In this document: positions 25,981-35,612 of the stretch, piece by piece | How positions within the stretch are numbered: the first letter of the stretch is position 1 | Layout: each line of letters starts with the position of its first letter | Source of the DNA: JAWKTT01 sp041398965 | GTDB lineage: Bacteria > Planctomycetota > Planctomycetia > Planctomycetales > Planctomycetaceae | NCBI GenBank assembly: GCA_041398965.1 | Contig: JAWKTT010000019.1 | Coordinates: forward strand, 34,985 to 98,984 | Direction of reading: 5' to 3' | DNA: 64,000 nucleotides | The notes under the pieces: model-generated | The model's database searches: none | Told to the model about the DNA's origin: nothing | The model's input: the letters and a program-made list of their open reading frames with translations, nothing else | Position numbers and translations under genes: made by a program

Positions 25981-28569
25981 TTGATTTGCCATGCAACCGA
26001 CAGGCGAACCGCAGCGACTGCTGACACTGCGGCTCGTTGTTTCCGGGCGATCCAACGGGCACATGCGAAGGTTGTCACTCTTGCGAGCGTCGCTTTGCTG
26101 ATCGGTTTGCCTTTGTTGACGATGGTGTCTGCGGTGCAGGGAGAGACAGAGCCCCCTTTTTTGCTCCCCGCAGAAGTGCAGACGGTGCTCACTCAGCGAT
26201 GCGTCGATTGTCATGGACCGGAGACGGCCGAGGCCGAGTTGCGACTGGATGGCATCGCTGACATGCCATTGGCTCAAAGATTGACGACTCTCAACAAAGT
26301 ACAGGATCAGGTTTTCTTCGGTACGATGCCCCCAGCGGATGCGGACCCGCTGTCGACAGCGGAGCGAGCCGCTGTCGCGGATTGGGTGCGAGCCGAGTTG
26401 CGGTCCCACAATGCTTCGGAACTCGACAAGAAGCTACGTTATCCCGATTTCGGAAACTATGTCGACCACGAACTGCTCTTCGGTGGCACCATCAAAGAGG
26501 CTCCGTTTACTCCGTCGCGTCGCTGGTTGGTCAGCCCGCAAATCTTTCATGAACGGGTAAACGAAGTGTTCGGCCTCACAGACCGGGCAAGGCAACAAAA
26601 CTTTTACGGCGTGACGAATCCGTTCGTCCTGCCTGACAACTCTGGGGTTCGCGATTTCGACATTGCGACGCTCGATGGCGGGCATCTTCTGGTCATGCTG
26701 AACAACGCCAAGTGGATTGCTGAGAAACAAGTTCTGGCAGCGCTCTACTCTGGCAAAGACCTCAGGAAAGTCACCTTCGAGAATGCCGCAGACCGCTGGT
26801 TGCCGCCGCTTTCTTCTCCAGCGTTTGTCACGATTGTCGGGAAAGAGTCCCAGCCAAGCGAGCAGGAGTTAATCGCCGCCATTCAGGCACAGTTTTACAA
26901 TGTGCTTCGAAGAGAGCCGAGCGAAGAAGAGACCACGCGATATCTGGCCTTGCTCCGTTCGACGATTGAACTCGGCGGGAATGTCGAGGGACTCAGGCAG
27001 ATGCTGATGAGTGTTCTGCTGGAGTCGGAGTTTCTCTATCGTCAGGAGTTTGGAGCCGGTGAACCGGATGAGTTCGGACGGAAGAAACTCTCCCCTCGCG
27101 AGGCAGCACAGGCAATTGCCTATGCTTTGGGAGATCGTGGCCCGGATCCGCTGCTTCAGCAGGCGGCTGATGAAGGTCGGCTGACCACCAAGGAGGACTA
27201 TCGGCGAGAAGTGTTGCGTCTCTTGAGCGACAAGACGCTGTTTTCGGGTCCGGTTGATCCGAGCCTGAGCGGGAAGAATATGCAGTCACACGTTGCGACG
27301 CATCCGAAGCTGGTCCGTTTCTTTCGCGAGTTCTTCGGCTACACCAATGCGGTGAAGGTATTTAAGGACGAGAAGCGAAGTGATGGTTATTATCAAAACC
27401 CTTCCCGAGGAACGGCCGGGACGCCGGGGTTTCTCGTCAAAGAAGCAGACCGTGTGGTGGACTGGTATTTGCAGCAGGATCAAGAGGTCTTTTTCAACCT
27501 GTTGACAACAGAAGAGTTCTTCGTCTATCACGACAAAGATAACGAGACCGGTCGCAAGATTATCACCGAGTGGGAAGAAGCTTATGCTAAGTTGAAGGAG
27601 ACCGACTGGAAGGCGAATCCCGACAAGGTCCTTGAGGAAAACCTAGACTTCATTAAGTCCAAGCCTTCATTACGAATCCTTGGTGGCCATCAGCGACGCG
27701 AATTCTTACGTCACATGTACTTCTTTGAAGAGACGATTGGTAAGGGACGAACACCGTTTACGACCGTCTCATTTGCCCATGGATATACTTACAACCACTC
27801 ACCATTTTACAATTTGCCTCCGACACCTCACATTTTTCGTTACGGGGCGATAGAGCAGAAGAACTTTAAGGGACTAGACGACGTCGAGTTTTGGGACTAC
27901 CCGGTCGAGCAACCCTTTACTCTGCCCAATCGCAAAGGGCTGTTAACTCACCCGGCGTGGTTGATCGCCCATTCAGGAAACTTTCAGACCGACCCCATTC
28001 GACGGGGACGGTGGATACGTGAGAAGCTGCTGGCAGGCCGTGTCCCCGACGTCCCGATTACGGTCGATGCGCAGGTGCCGGATGATCCTCACAAGACCTT
28101 TCGCGAGCGAGTCGACCTCGTGACTGGGGCAGGAACTTGCTGGAAGTGCCATCAGCATATGAACCCGCTCGGGTTGCCATTCGAGAGCTTCGACGACTTC
28201 GGACGTTTTCGGCTGGAAGAGAGTTTGGAACACCCCGAGAACGTGGTCGAGAGACGGGACGGAAATCAGGCGGATCTCTTTAAGACCAAGCCTGTCGACG
28301 TGACCGGGCGACTCGATGGGACCGGAGACGCAAACCTTGACGGAGAGGTGACCGATGCGTTCGACTTGATCGACCGCCTTGCTCGGTCGACACGAGTCCG
28401 ACAATCGATCATTCGCCATGCCTTCCGATTCTTTCTGGGTCGAAACGAAATGCTTTCCGACGCACAGACGCTCATCGATGCCGATAATGCCTATGTCCAG
28501 AGTGGGGGCAGCTTTAACGCGGTTGTGGTCTCACTATTAACGTCTGACTCCTTCATGTATCGTAAGTAG
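25981..28569 (+). CDS. Secreted PSCyt1-type cytochrome with DUF1592/DUF1588/DUF1585
   Basis: The frame is open from 25960. The likely start is TTG 25981, because GGGGAG lies 5-7 nt before it, giving 862 residues. A long basic N-terminus precedes a hydrophobic segment (about residues 33-53) acting as signal or anchor. A c-type heme-like CVDCHG site follows (about residue 74), then DUF1592 and DUF1588 (with a second CxxCH, CWKCHQ, about residue 720) and a C-terminal DUF1585 that includes the GRNEMLSDAQ segment. Such proteins are widespread in planctomycetes and nearly always occur with a DUF1552 gene, as here. Proposed roles in periplasmic electron transfer or polysaccharide breakdown are unproven. 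Confidence 0.88.
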   Translation: MICHATDRRTAATADTAARCFRAIQRAHAKVVTLASVALLIGLPLLTMVSAVQGETEPPFLLPAEVQTVLTQRCVDCHGPETAEAELRLDGIADMPLAQRLTTLNKVQDQVFFGTMPPADADPLSTAERAAVADWVRAELRSHNASELDKKLRYPDFGNYVDHELLFGGTIKEAPFTPSRRWLVSPQIFHERVNEVFGLTDRARQQNFYGVTNPFVLPDNSGVRDFDIATLDGGHLLVMLNNAKWIAEKQVLAALYSGKDLRKVTFENAADRWLPPLSSPAFVTIVGKESQPSEQELIAAIQAQFYNVLRREPSEEETTRYLALLRSTIELGGNVEGLRQMLMSVLLESEFLYRQEFGAGEPDEFGRKKLSPREAAQAIAYALGDRGPDPLLQQAADEGRLTTKEDYRREVLRLLSDKTLFSGPVDPSLSGKNMQSHVATHPKLVRFFREFFGYTNAVKVFKDEKRSDGYYQNPSRGTAGTPGFLVKEADRVVDWYLQQDQEVFFNLLTTEEFFVYHDKDNETGRKIITEWEEAYAKLKETDWKANPDKVLEENLDFIKSKPSLRILGGHQRREFLRHMYFFEETIGKGRTPFTTVSFAHGYTYNHSPFYNLPPTPHIFRYGAIEQKNFKGLDDVEFWDYPVEQPFTLPNRKGLLTHPAWLIAHSGNFQTDPIRRGRWIREKLLAGRVPDVPITVDAQVPDDPHKTFRERVDLVTGAGTCWKCHQHMNPLGLPFESFDDFGRFRLEESLEHPENVVERRDGNQADLFKTKPVDVTGRLDGTGDANLDGEVTDAFDLIDRLARSTRVRQSIIRHAFRFFLGRNEMLSDAQTLIDADNAYVQSGGSFNAVVVSLLTSDSFMYRK

Positions 28570-28698
28570 TTGATAACATCCAGTCGTGGGGCTTCCTGAG
28601 ACACGACTCCCATACCGAATCACCGCTAGGTCTTCGTCGACCACAACCAGACGATTGCCCGATCTTACGATTGACTCATCACCCCAAGGTACGCTCCG

Positions 28699-30093
28699 AT
28701 GCCAAGCCGACGAGATTTTCTGACCCGATCGATTGCCAGCGCTGCCGCATTGAGCTTTGCGTCGAGGTGTCTGATGGCCGAGTCATCGTCCAGTGTGCCG
28801 CCGACGAGGTTTATCTTTTTGCATAAGGGCAACGGCCTCTTGCCGCAGTCGTTGATGTTGCCGACGTTTGACCAGAAACAGTTAGAAGCCGAGCGTCGCA
28901 AAGAGGCGTTCGAGGTCGACTTGGATGGTCACGACTTGCCCGAGTGGATGAGTCCGATTGCCGCTCACAAGAACAACCTGACGATCTTGCAGGGGCTTTC
29001 CGGCAAGATGTGTACGACAGGGCATCACACGTGGTGCTCTTCGCTCGGGGTCTTCAAGGCGAATGAACGGCTCAGTTCGATCAAGTGGGCAACGGTCGAC
29101 TTCGAGTTGTCAAAGATGTACCCCTCCCCCTTCGGACACATCGAACTCGCCTGTTTCCCCTCCGGCGGCGGAAACGCACGCGGGAACATTAACGGCATTG
29201 AAAAAGGCTTTTCTGCTCGGGGCCCGCAACAGCCAAACTTCGCGTTCGGCTCGCCCAAGGTGGCCATGCAGGAACTCTTCAAGTCGGTCTCGACGGAGGA
29301 GTCGGCTCGGAAGCAATACGAGTTAGAACGTCAGATGTTGCAGTTTCTGGCGACAAACGAACGAGATCGAGCCGGTTTGCTGACGGGGCCGGAACAGCTC
29401 AAGGTGGCCAACTATGCGGACGCTTTGCAAGATGTTCGCGATCAGAACGGCCGCGTCGAAGCGATGGGCGATGTGATTCGCCGGCATCTCCCAACACTCG
29501 ATAACAAGTATTTCGCCGAGAACCTGTCGACAACCGATCGGCAGGCGGGGCTGACTGAGGTGCTCCTCTCGACCTTAATTTCGGGCATGACCAATGTCGC
29601 CACGTTTACTGTGGACGAACTCGGCACGCTGTATACCGGACTCCCCGGCATCGAAGGCGAGAGCGTCAACCAGCACGATGTCGGCCACGGCAAGGGGGTC
29701 GGCAAGTTCGAGGCCGTCGAGGTCCGAGAGAAGATTCGACGACAACACATGATGTTGATCGACACCATTGTCACCCGGCTCAAGAGCGTTCCTGAAGCGG
29801 GGGGGACGATGTTCGACAACACCGTGCTGTTCTACTTCCCTGACAACGGCGAGACACACCACAGCAACGGCGGCGAATGGCCCTTCGTCGTGCTCGCCGG
29901 TTCCAACTCCCGCCTCAATATCGGCCGCCGCTACATCCGCCTTCCCGCTTATGGCCAAGAGGGCCACAAGACCCTCGGCAACTGGTACACCACTTTGCTC
30001 AACGCCTACGGAAACCCCATTTCCCACTACGGCAGCCCCGACGTCAGCCTGACCATCGACCAACACGGCCCCATCGAAGCATTCATGAGTTAG
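28699..30093 (+). CDS. DUF1552 protein with Tat signal
   Basis: The 464-residue protein starts with a twin-arginine signal (SRRDFLTRS, residues 3-11, then an Ala-rich hydrophobic stretch). Most of the chain matches the DUF1552 family, which shares the alkaline-phosphatase-like/sulfatase-like layout of DUF1501: FIFLHKGNGLLPQ near the start and PDNGETHHSNGGEWPFVVLAG near the C-terminus. DUF1552 genes are regularly paired with DUF1592-type cytochromes, here 129 nt upstream. Tat export suggests a cofactor inserted in the cytoplasm. The function is unknown. Confidence 0.88.
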   Translation: MPSRRDFLTRSIASAAALSFASRCLMAESSSSVPPTRFIFLHKGNGLLPQSLMLPTFDQKQLEAERRKEAFEVDLDGHDLPEWMSPIAAHKNNLTILQGLSGKMCTTGHHTWCSSLGVFKANERLSSIKWATVDFELSKMYPSPFGHIELACFPSGGGNARGNINGIEKGFSARGPQQPNFAFGSPKVAMQELFKSVSTEESARKQYELERQMLQFLATNERDRAGLLTGPEQLKVANYADALQDVRDQNGRVEAMGDVIRRHLPTLDNKYFAENLSTTDRQAGLTEVLLSTLISGMTNVATFTVDELGTLYTGLPGIEGESVNQHDVGHGKGVGKFEAVEVREKIRRQHMMLIDTIVTRLKSVPEAGGTMFDNTVLFYFPDNGETHHSNGGEWPFVVLAGSNSRLNIGRRYIRLPAYGQEGHKTLGNWYTTLLNAYGNPISHYGSPDVSLTIDQHGPIEAFMS

Positions 30094-30166
30094 TCACCGC
30101 GCCGGTCAAGGTTTGTGGCGACGATGAATTGTTCAGGGTGTTCTACTCATCGCACCGATTGGCGGT

Positions 30167-30289
30167 CTGTTGAACAACGAAGGTCAGGCTTTTCAGCCTG
30201 ACCTGGTGCTGCTTGATGTCTCGGCAACAAAGCGTACGAGATATTCTTGTCAGATTAAAAATCTGACCCACGGTCGCTTTTCAACGGGC
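30167..30289. repeat. Dispersed MITE-like repeat, copy C
   Basis: The cleanest copy. Left end CTGTTGAACAACGAAGG; right end GGTCGCTTTTCAACGGG (reverse complement CCCGTTGAAAAGCGACC). The first internal hairpin is GTCAGGC TTTTCA GCCTGAC, the second GTCAGAT TAAAA ATCTGAC, and the centre has AAGCGTACGAG. It lies between two convergent genes and ends 3 nt before the stop codon of the FG-GAP peptidase gene. Confidence 0.8.
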
Positions 30290-30291
30290 TG

Positions 30292-32493
30292 TTAGGGTGT
30301 GTTTGGGGTGAGGGTGAAGGTGGTGACGAGGTTGTTTGCGTCGTAGTCGAAGTGGGCTGTGGACTTGGTGGAGCGGACTTCGATGATGCGGTTTTGTTTG
30401 TCGCGGCGGAATGTCGCGGGGGTGATGGTGAGGTCGCCGCCGGGGCGCATTGTGTAGAAGCGGACTTTGTTGCTGTTCTCACTGAGGTAGTCGGCGATTA
30501 ACAGGAACTGGTTGATGTTCGACTTATGGCCAGCGTCCCAGCGGGTCTTGCAGAATTCGAGCATGAGCTGGCTGTCGGCAAAGTATTGATTCGCCAACGT
30601 GGCGAATGCTTCTTGAGGGGCGTCGAGAAAGAACTGGATGTTCCCCCGACTGTAGGCCCGGTCGAACTCAGGTTTTCCCTTGAAGTAGGCGACCCACGAC
30701 GCCTGCCAGGAATCGTTGTTGCCGTCCCATACGCCCGCTGCCTGAAACTTCGCCTTCGTGGCGGGCATGTCGATCCCTCGTGACTTCGGGGTGTGATAGA
30801 CGACGAGCGGACCGGCTGCCTGAGCGAGTCCTGCAAACTTCCGCTCATACAGTTCCGGACGGAGTCGACGACCAATGGTATCGAGCATGTTGTGGGCGAT
30901 CTCGTGGGCGAGGCAGATCATGTAGACGTCGGTTACTCCCGGTCGAGGCGAGTCGCCCGCGAAGCTGTCTTCGATGCGTCCGAGAGGGAGATCAAAGATG
31001 TTGACCCCAGTTCGCGAACGGATTTTCTGTTCGCGGAAGCCGTCCCCTAGCCAACCGGCCACGGTGATGGTTTCGACATCCCAGACGCTACGGGGCATCG
31101 CCATGAGCAACTGATGCATCACTTGCAGTTGTTCCGGAGTGGCGGTGTTGTTGTCGATGAAAATGAGTCCGAGGTCGACAAGGAGTTGACGATATCCGCC
31201 CGTGAAGTTGATGGCGTCGGCAACCTGTTGGCGATGAGCCGGGGTGTCGGGCAAGGCTTCAAACATCAGTACCCAATACTGAGCCGCGAAGCTGGGGGCG
31301 AAGGGCGTCGCCTTCAAGTCGAACTGTTGCCGTTGGAAGAGTGTGGGGTACTTCTTTGCCAGCGGGGCGAGTTGCTGAAAGAGCTTCTCTCGAGCAGCAA
31401 GAGGGATGAGCCCCCCGGCGAGGTCGGCTTGCATGGCGGTCATCGCTCCGAAGACAGACTGCTTGAGTTCGTCCTGTTCGCTAAGTCGTTTTGTGAGTTG
31501 AGGTCCATGTTTTTCAAGAGCCGCGTTGAGCGTGGCGAGACGGGACGAAACGCCGACTCCGCGCATCAGAAAGAGGCGTCCGTTCTTGCCACCGCTGACG
31601 AGGTCGAGCACACCATCCTGGTCGAGGTCGACCAGTTCGGGCGTGGTGTCGTCTCCGTTAAGTTCCCGCAGGCTGAGGTTCGATCCATCGTGGGACCAGT
31701 GCATTTGTACTCCGCCCGCAAGGTGCGGTGCTTTCGCTGTTCCATCGTTGAGGAAGAGGGAGACGGAACCCCAGTTGACCCCGAGTAACAGGTCGAGTCG
31801 TCCATCTTGATTGAAGTCGACAATGCGCGGATGTGAGTTGTAAGCGATACTGATGTCATGAAACGATTGACCCTCTGTGAACTTTGGCTGCTTCGATTGG
31901 CCCTGATTCCGATACCACACAACCGCCCCTCCGAACGAGCCGGTGATGAGGTCGGGGAGACCATCGCCGTCCCAGTCTGCGATATCAAATCGACCTTGGC
32001 AGCCCTGTTGCACGGTGAGGTCGAGCGACTTCTCCTGGAACCGGGGTCGTCGGAGGGTGCCGATGTTTTCGTGAATCGAAATCTGATTCGCCGAGTGCGC
32101 GACCACAAGATCAGGGAGCGTGCTGCCGATGACGTGGGCGAGAGTCGCTCCGGTGTAGGAGTTCCCCCAGCGGTCCCGTCCACCGGCCACAATTGGTTCC
32201 TGTTTGGCGAAGGTGGTTGGTTGTTTCGGGTCGACGTGGCGGAACAACCACAGCTTCCCGTCACCGGCAGCGGCGATGAGGTCGAGTTGGCCATCCGCGT
32301 TCCAGTCGACACATCGAGTGGCGACGTGCGACCCCAGATCAATGGGCTCGCCCGCTGCCTGGAGTTGATGTGGTCGTTCGAAGGACATCGTCGGAATACT
32401 CGGTTCGCGAGCGACGACTGGTGAGGCTGTGAGCGCGAGGGGGAACAGCATGCCGAGCATGAGGAGAAGTTTTGCGGGACGATGCGGTTTCAT
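30292..32493 (-). CDS. Secreted FG-GAP/VCBS repeat protein with C-terminal HExxH metallopeptidase-like domain
   Basis: From ATG 32493 the product has 733 residues. A signal peptide ends near residue 28 (LALTASPVVA). The first about 310 residues carry FG-GAP/VCBS-type repeats with calcium-type DxDxDG loops (DWNADGQLDL, DWDGDGLPDL, DFNQDGRLDL, DLDQDGVLDL). The C-terminal half contains HEIAHN (residues 530-535) with a possible third zinc ligand in PQEAFATLANQYF (Glu about 628), an arrangement like zinc peptidases of the lethal-factor-like group. The frame continues upstream to 32667, but that part lacks secretion features. It is probably exported and calcium-bound. The substrate is unknown. Confidence 0.82.
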   Translation of the reverse strand: MKPHRPAKLLLMLGMLFPLALTASPVVAREPSIPTMSFERPHQLQAAGEPIDLGSHVATRCVDWNADGQLDLIAAAGDGKLWLFRHVDPKQPTTFAKQEPIVAGGRDRWGNSYTGATLAHVIGSTLPDLVVAHSANQISIHENIGTLRRPRFQEKSLDLTVQQGCQGRFDIADWDGDGLPDLITGSFGGAVVWYRNQGQSKQPKFTEGQSFHDISIAYNSHPRIVDFNQDGRLDLLLGVNWGSVSLFLNDGTAKAPHLAGGVQMHWSHDGSNLSLRELNGDDTTPELVDLDQDGVLDLVSGGKNGRLFLMRGVGVSSRLATLNAALEKHGPQLTKRLSEQDELKQSVFGAMTAMQADLAGGLIPLAAREKLFQQLAPLAKKYPTLFQRQQFDLKATPFAPSFAAQYWVLMFEALPDTPAHRQQVADAINFTGGYRQLLVDLGLIFIDNNTATPEQLQVMHQLLMAMPRSVWDVETITVAGWLGDGFREQKIRSRTGVNIFDLPLGRIEDSFAGDSPRPGVTDVYMICLAHEIAHNMLDTIGRRLRPELYERKFAGLAQAAGPLVVYHTPKSRGIDMPATKAKFQAAGVWDGNNDSWQASWVAYFKGKPEFDRAYSRGNIQFFLDAPQEAFATLANQYFADSQLMLEFCKTRWDAGHKSNINQFLLIADYLSENSNKVRFYTMRPGGDLTITPATFRRDKQNRIIEVRSTKSTAHFDYDANNLVTTFTLTPNTP

Positions 32494-32789
32494 GTTGAGT
32501 CCTCGTTCATTTCGTACACGTGGCGCCTCCGTCGCCGGTGGCAAGATGCTTGAGAGCCATGATACACCGTGACGGTGAGCGGTGCGAACGGGGTGCGGTC
32601 TTGATGGATGGCCTTCGTGATGGGGGCCGTCGGAAGTGTCTGGCACATGTGAGCGAGAACATGACACAGGTCATACGACAGACTTGCCGCGATGGCATGA
32701 GGTAACCATGATGACACGGGGCGACGCTCATGTGGCTGTCAGTCCTTTGAAAGTGATCGAGACTTCGAGACCCCTCAGGGAGCAAAGAG

Positions 32790-34166
32790 ATGCTGACGCG
32801 AACAGGCGGTACGGTGTGGGCTATCGGGTTGGTGATGCTGTTGTCGGCGACATCGCTGTGGGGGCAGTCGGCTCCTTATGACCTCTTCCCTGAGGCGGCC
32901 CCTCCCTACTATCGGGTGCGGTATGAAGCGTCGCAGCAGCCGGGGGAGTTGGTGTATGGGGTGAATTACACCGTCTGGATTCCGCCGGGGGTGGAGACGC
33001 TGCGAGGGGTAATTGTGCATCAGCATGGATGTGGCGAAGGGTCTTGTAAGTCAGGGTTGACCGGAGCGTGGGACCTGCATTGGCAGGCATTGGCGAAACG
33101 GCATCACTGTGCCCTGCTGGCTCCGGCGTATGAACAGCCCGACAAGGCGAACTGTCAGATGTGGTGCGATCCAAGAAACGGTTCCGACGCGGCGTTTCAG
33201 AAAGCACTTGTTGACTTGGGGGCGAAGTCGGGTCATCCCGAATTGGCCGAGGTACCGTGGGCGTTGTGGGGTCATAGCGGCGGGGGGCATTGGGCCGGAG
33301 GGATGCTACTGTTACATCCTGATCGCGTGGCGGCCGCCTGGTTGCGGTCGGGAGTCCCCCTCTTGAAAGCGAATCCCGAGCGGGCCGAGATCAAGCCGCA
33401 CACGCTTCCCGATGCGGCTCTCCTTGTTCCCGTGATGTGCAACCTCGGGACCAAGGAAGGGGTGACGGAGAAGCAGGGGCGGTTTGCGGGTGTCTGGCCG
33501 GCGAACGAAGCGTTCTTCTCGGAAGTGCGGGGACGTGGAGGTTTGATCGCTGTTGCTGTTGATCCCTTGACTGCTCACGAGTGTGGGAATCAACGTTACT
33601 TTGCCATTCGCTGGTTCGACGTTTGTCTCGCGCAACGGCTGCCAAAGTTGCCGGGCGAACCGTTACGGCAGATGTCGAAAGAAGGAACCTATGTGTCGCC
33701 GATATTCCAGGGTAGAGCGGTGGAATTAGGGGCACAGCGTGAAAATCCCTTAAAAAGGGGCTGGCTGCCAAACCAGGAAATCGCCCAGGCCTGGATGCAG
33801 TACGTCACCGACACGGCACTCCCCGACACCACGCCCCCCCCTGCTCCGACCAACGTCCGAGTCGAAGGGGAGGCGATTGTCTGGGAGGCAGAAGCGGACC
33901 TCGAAAGTGGACTGGCCAGCTTCATCATCGAACGTGACGGAAAGTTTCTGGCGAATGTTCCTGAGCAACCTAAGAACCCGTTCGGTCGACCACTCTTTCA
34001 AGGCTTACAGTACAGCGACACCCCCACGTACCCACTCGCCGAATTTCGGTTCGTCGACAAGAGTCAAGACACCAAAAACCCTCAAGGAGAAACAAAGCCG
34101 ATCTATCGCGTGACCGCCGTCAACACCGTCGGCCTCAAGTCGTCAGCCAGCGAGCCGGCAAAGTAG
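32790..34166 (+). CDS. Secreted alpha/beta-hydrolase-like protein with fibronectin-like C-terminus
   Basis: The 458-residue protein has an N-terminal signal peptide (about residues 1-26, ending LWGQ/SAP). An alpha/beta-hydrolase-type domain carries a nucleophile elbow WGHSGGGHWAG (Ser163) and an oxyanion-like region IVHQHGCGEGSC (about 75-86). His/Asp partners are plausible at DPLTAHECG. The last about 110 residues (DTTPPPAPTNVRVEGEAIVWEA...) look like a fibronectin type III module. It is probably an exported esterase- or peptidase-like enzyme. No clear substrate, as it stands between unrelated genes. Confidence 0.8.
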   Translation: MLTRTGGTVWAIGLVMLLSATSLWGQSAPYDLFPEAAPPYYRVRYEASQQPGELVYGVNYTVWIPPGVETLRGVIVHQHGCGEGSCKSGLTGAWDLHWQALAKRHHCALLAPAYEQPDKANCQMWCDPRNGSDAAFQKALVDLGAKSGHPELAEVPWALWGHSGGGHWAGGMLLLHPDRVAAAWLRSGVPLLKANPERAEIKPHTLPDAALLVPVMCNLGTKEGVTEKQGRFAGVWPANEAFFSEVRGRGGLIAVAVDPLTAHECGNQRYFAIRWFDVCLAQRLPKLPGEPLRQMSKEGTYVSPIFQGRAVELGAQRENPLKRGWLPNQEIAQAWMQYVTDTALPDTTPPPAPTNVRVEGEAIVWEAEADLESGLASFIIERDGKFLANVPEQPKNPFGRPLFQGLQYSDTPTYPLAEFRFVDKSQDTKNPQGETKPIYRVTAVNTVGLKSSASEPAK

Positions 34167-34650
34167 TTTTGGAATTGCGGACTGTGGGGAGTCTCCCCAA
34201 TAGAGGTCTCCACATTTCAGAAACGACATTCAATCGTTTCTTAATCGAGTCGATCTTGTTGTGTGATGAGATGAGTCAGCAACAATTGTTTATCATAGAC
34301 TCATTTCGCTGTGGCGGTATTCAATGGATTGAGGGGAATTCTCATGCCAGATGTTATTCCCGTTGATCTCGAAAAGTGTTGACTCACTGCGTCGAGTTGG
34401 GGCGATTTCGTTCGACCGCAGTGGTCCTTCAGCTATACGTTGCTCGCACTTCATGATCAGGATGACGACTTAACGTCCCCGCAAATTGCCGTCAACGCGT
34501 GGAAGTGTCGCCACGCCGGTGGTTCTTTAGCAGCCCGCTAGAAAGCGATCGTGGGGCAGCTATTTCCAGCCGACTTGAGCAACTCGTCCGCTTATTTTCC
34601 TAGGCACGTAACATCACCAGGTCATTGTTGGAAATCCCGGCCTACGAGTC

Positions 34651-34667
34651 TCAACAGGCTGTTAGGG
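34651..34667. repeat. Fragment of the MITE-like repeat right end
   Basis: TCAACAGGCTGTTAGGG matches the right terminus and flank of copy C (TCAACGGGCTGTTAGGG). Upstream CCTACGAG may be a remnant of the GCGTACGAG centre, so this could be an internally deleted copy. Confidence 0.4.
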
Positions 34668-34721
34668 AGCATTCGGGGTGCGGAGAACGTGAGTATCCCC
34701 GAATGTCTCTTGTCTGACTGC

Positions 34722-34765
34722 AACGAACCCGGTGTGTTGTCCCTCTGTCAGCCACCGGGTTCGTT
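34722..34765 (+). terminator. Perfect 13-bp inverted repeat, terminator- or attenuator-like
   Basis: AACGAACCCGGTG (34722-34734) pairs with CACCGGGTTCGTT (34753-34765) and is followed by CTCTTTGTG. It lies 78 nt before the lipoprotein gene, so it may act as a leader hairpin or end an upstream transcript. Confidence 0.5.
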
Positions 34766-34843
34766 CTCTTTGTGTCGCTCATTGGTGAAAGATATCTTGG
34801 GCGAACGGAACACTTCAATCCTCGCTGTTGATTGGTAGGCATC

Positions 34844-35296
34844 ATGAAAGCTCTCTCTACTCTGGCCCTGCTTTGTAGTTTGTTGGCTGTCGGTTGTGGC
34901 GGGGCGCCAGAGCGTCCTTCGGTCGCCAAAGTGACCGGCACCATCACCCGCGGCGGAACACCCGTCGCTCATGCGGACGTCGTGTTCCATCCTCAAGGGA
35001 CCGGAGATATTGGTAAAGCCGCCTCGGGGAAGACCGACGCCACGGGGAAGTTTGAACTCTCGACCTTCGATGCGAACGATGGTGCGGTCGTTGGGAAACA
35101 TAAGGTGACGATCGTCGCCGGTACTGCGAGTACCGATATCCCCAGCGATCCGGAAGGGATGAAGCAACTCGAAGAAGAGCGAAAGTAGAACGCTGTTGAT
35201 GCAAAGTTCAGCACAGCCGACAAGTCCCCCATCAGCGCTGATGTCGATGCCGACGTGACAAAGAACACGTTTACGTGGGACCTCGACAAATTGTAG
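34844..35296 (+). pseudogene. Carboxypeptidase-regulatory-like lipoprotein interrupted by in-frame TAG
   Basis: ATG 34844 starts a lipoprotein signal (LLAVGC, Cys at about residue 18), followed by an Ig-like carboxypeptidase-regulatory-type domain (VTGTITRGGTPVAHADVVFHP... FELSTFDANDGAVVGKHKVTI). Translation stops at TAG 35186-35188, after 114 residues. The same frame stays open for 35 more codons to TAG 35294-35296, encoding DAKFSTADKSPISADVDA...FTWDLDKL, the usual C-terminal end of this planctomycete family. One base change, AAG to TAG, would explain it. It could be a nonsense mutation, a sequencing error or readthrough. A shortened lipoprotein could still be made. A strong terminator follows at 35405. 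Confidence 0.75.
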
Positions 35297-35404
35297 TCAT
35301 GTGAGTGGATCAACCGACGTTCCACTGATCTGACTCAGTCAGTCCCTCACCCTGCTTTCGCAAAGTGGAGGTTCGATTCGCTCGCCGTTCATGATCGTCA
35401 ACAG

Positions 35405-35445
35405 GGAGGGAGGCCGTCCGAGTTTGGATGGCCTCCCTCCTTTTT
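35405..35445 (+). terminator. Rho-independent terminator
   Basis: The perfect 11-bp stem GGAGGGAGGCC / GGCCTCCCTCC (35405-35415 with 35430-35440) is followed by five T. It ends the lipoprotein transcript. Confidence 0.9.
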
Positions 35446-35612
35446 GCGTTTCTGGAAAGGTGCTCTGGAATTGCCAGGGGATATGAGAATCGGGTAGCAT
35501 CAGCGATCTTTGATTGTTGTCTCCTGCCGTGCTATCGAGTGGATGGAGAGGGGCGATGGTGTGAGGTTGAAGATGGGAGTCCTGCGGGAAATTCGTGAAG
35601 GCGGGGGGTGAC

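Larger units (their letters stand above)
34167..34843. other. Intergenic region with a repeat fragment and a hairpin
   Basis: These 677 nt are more AT-rich than the neighbours and hold no supported gene. At 34651-34667 is a fragment matching 30281-30297 in 16 of 17 positions. At 34722-34765 is a perfect 13-bp inverted repeat. Confidence 0.55.

Noticed and set aside
28300..28400. Dockerin-like motif GDANLDGEVTDAFDLIDRLA in the DUF1592 protein
   Set aside because: It fits the normal DUF1585 region. A true dockerin needs two such loops and only one is present.
34169..34366. 65-codon frame after the hydrolase gene
   Set aside because: Low-complexity, no family, no ribosome-binding site. Treated as part of the intergenic region.
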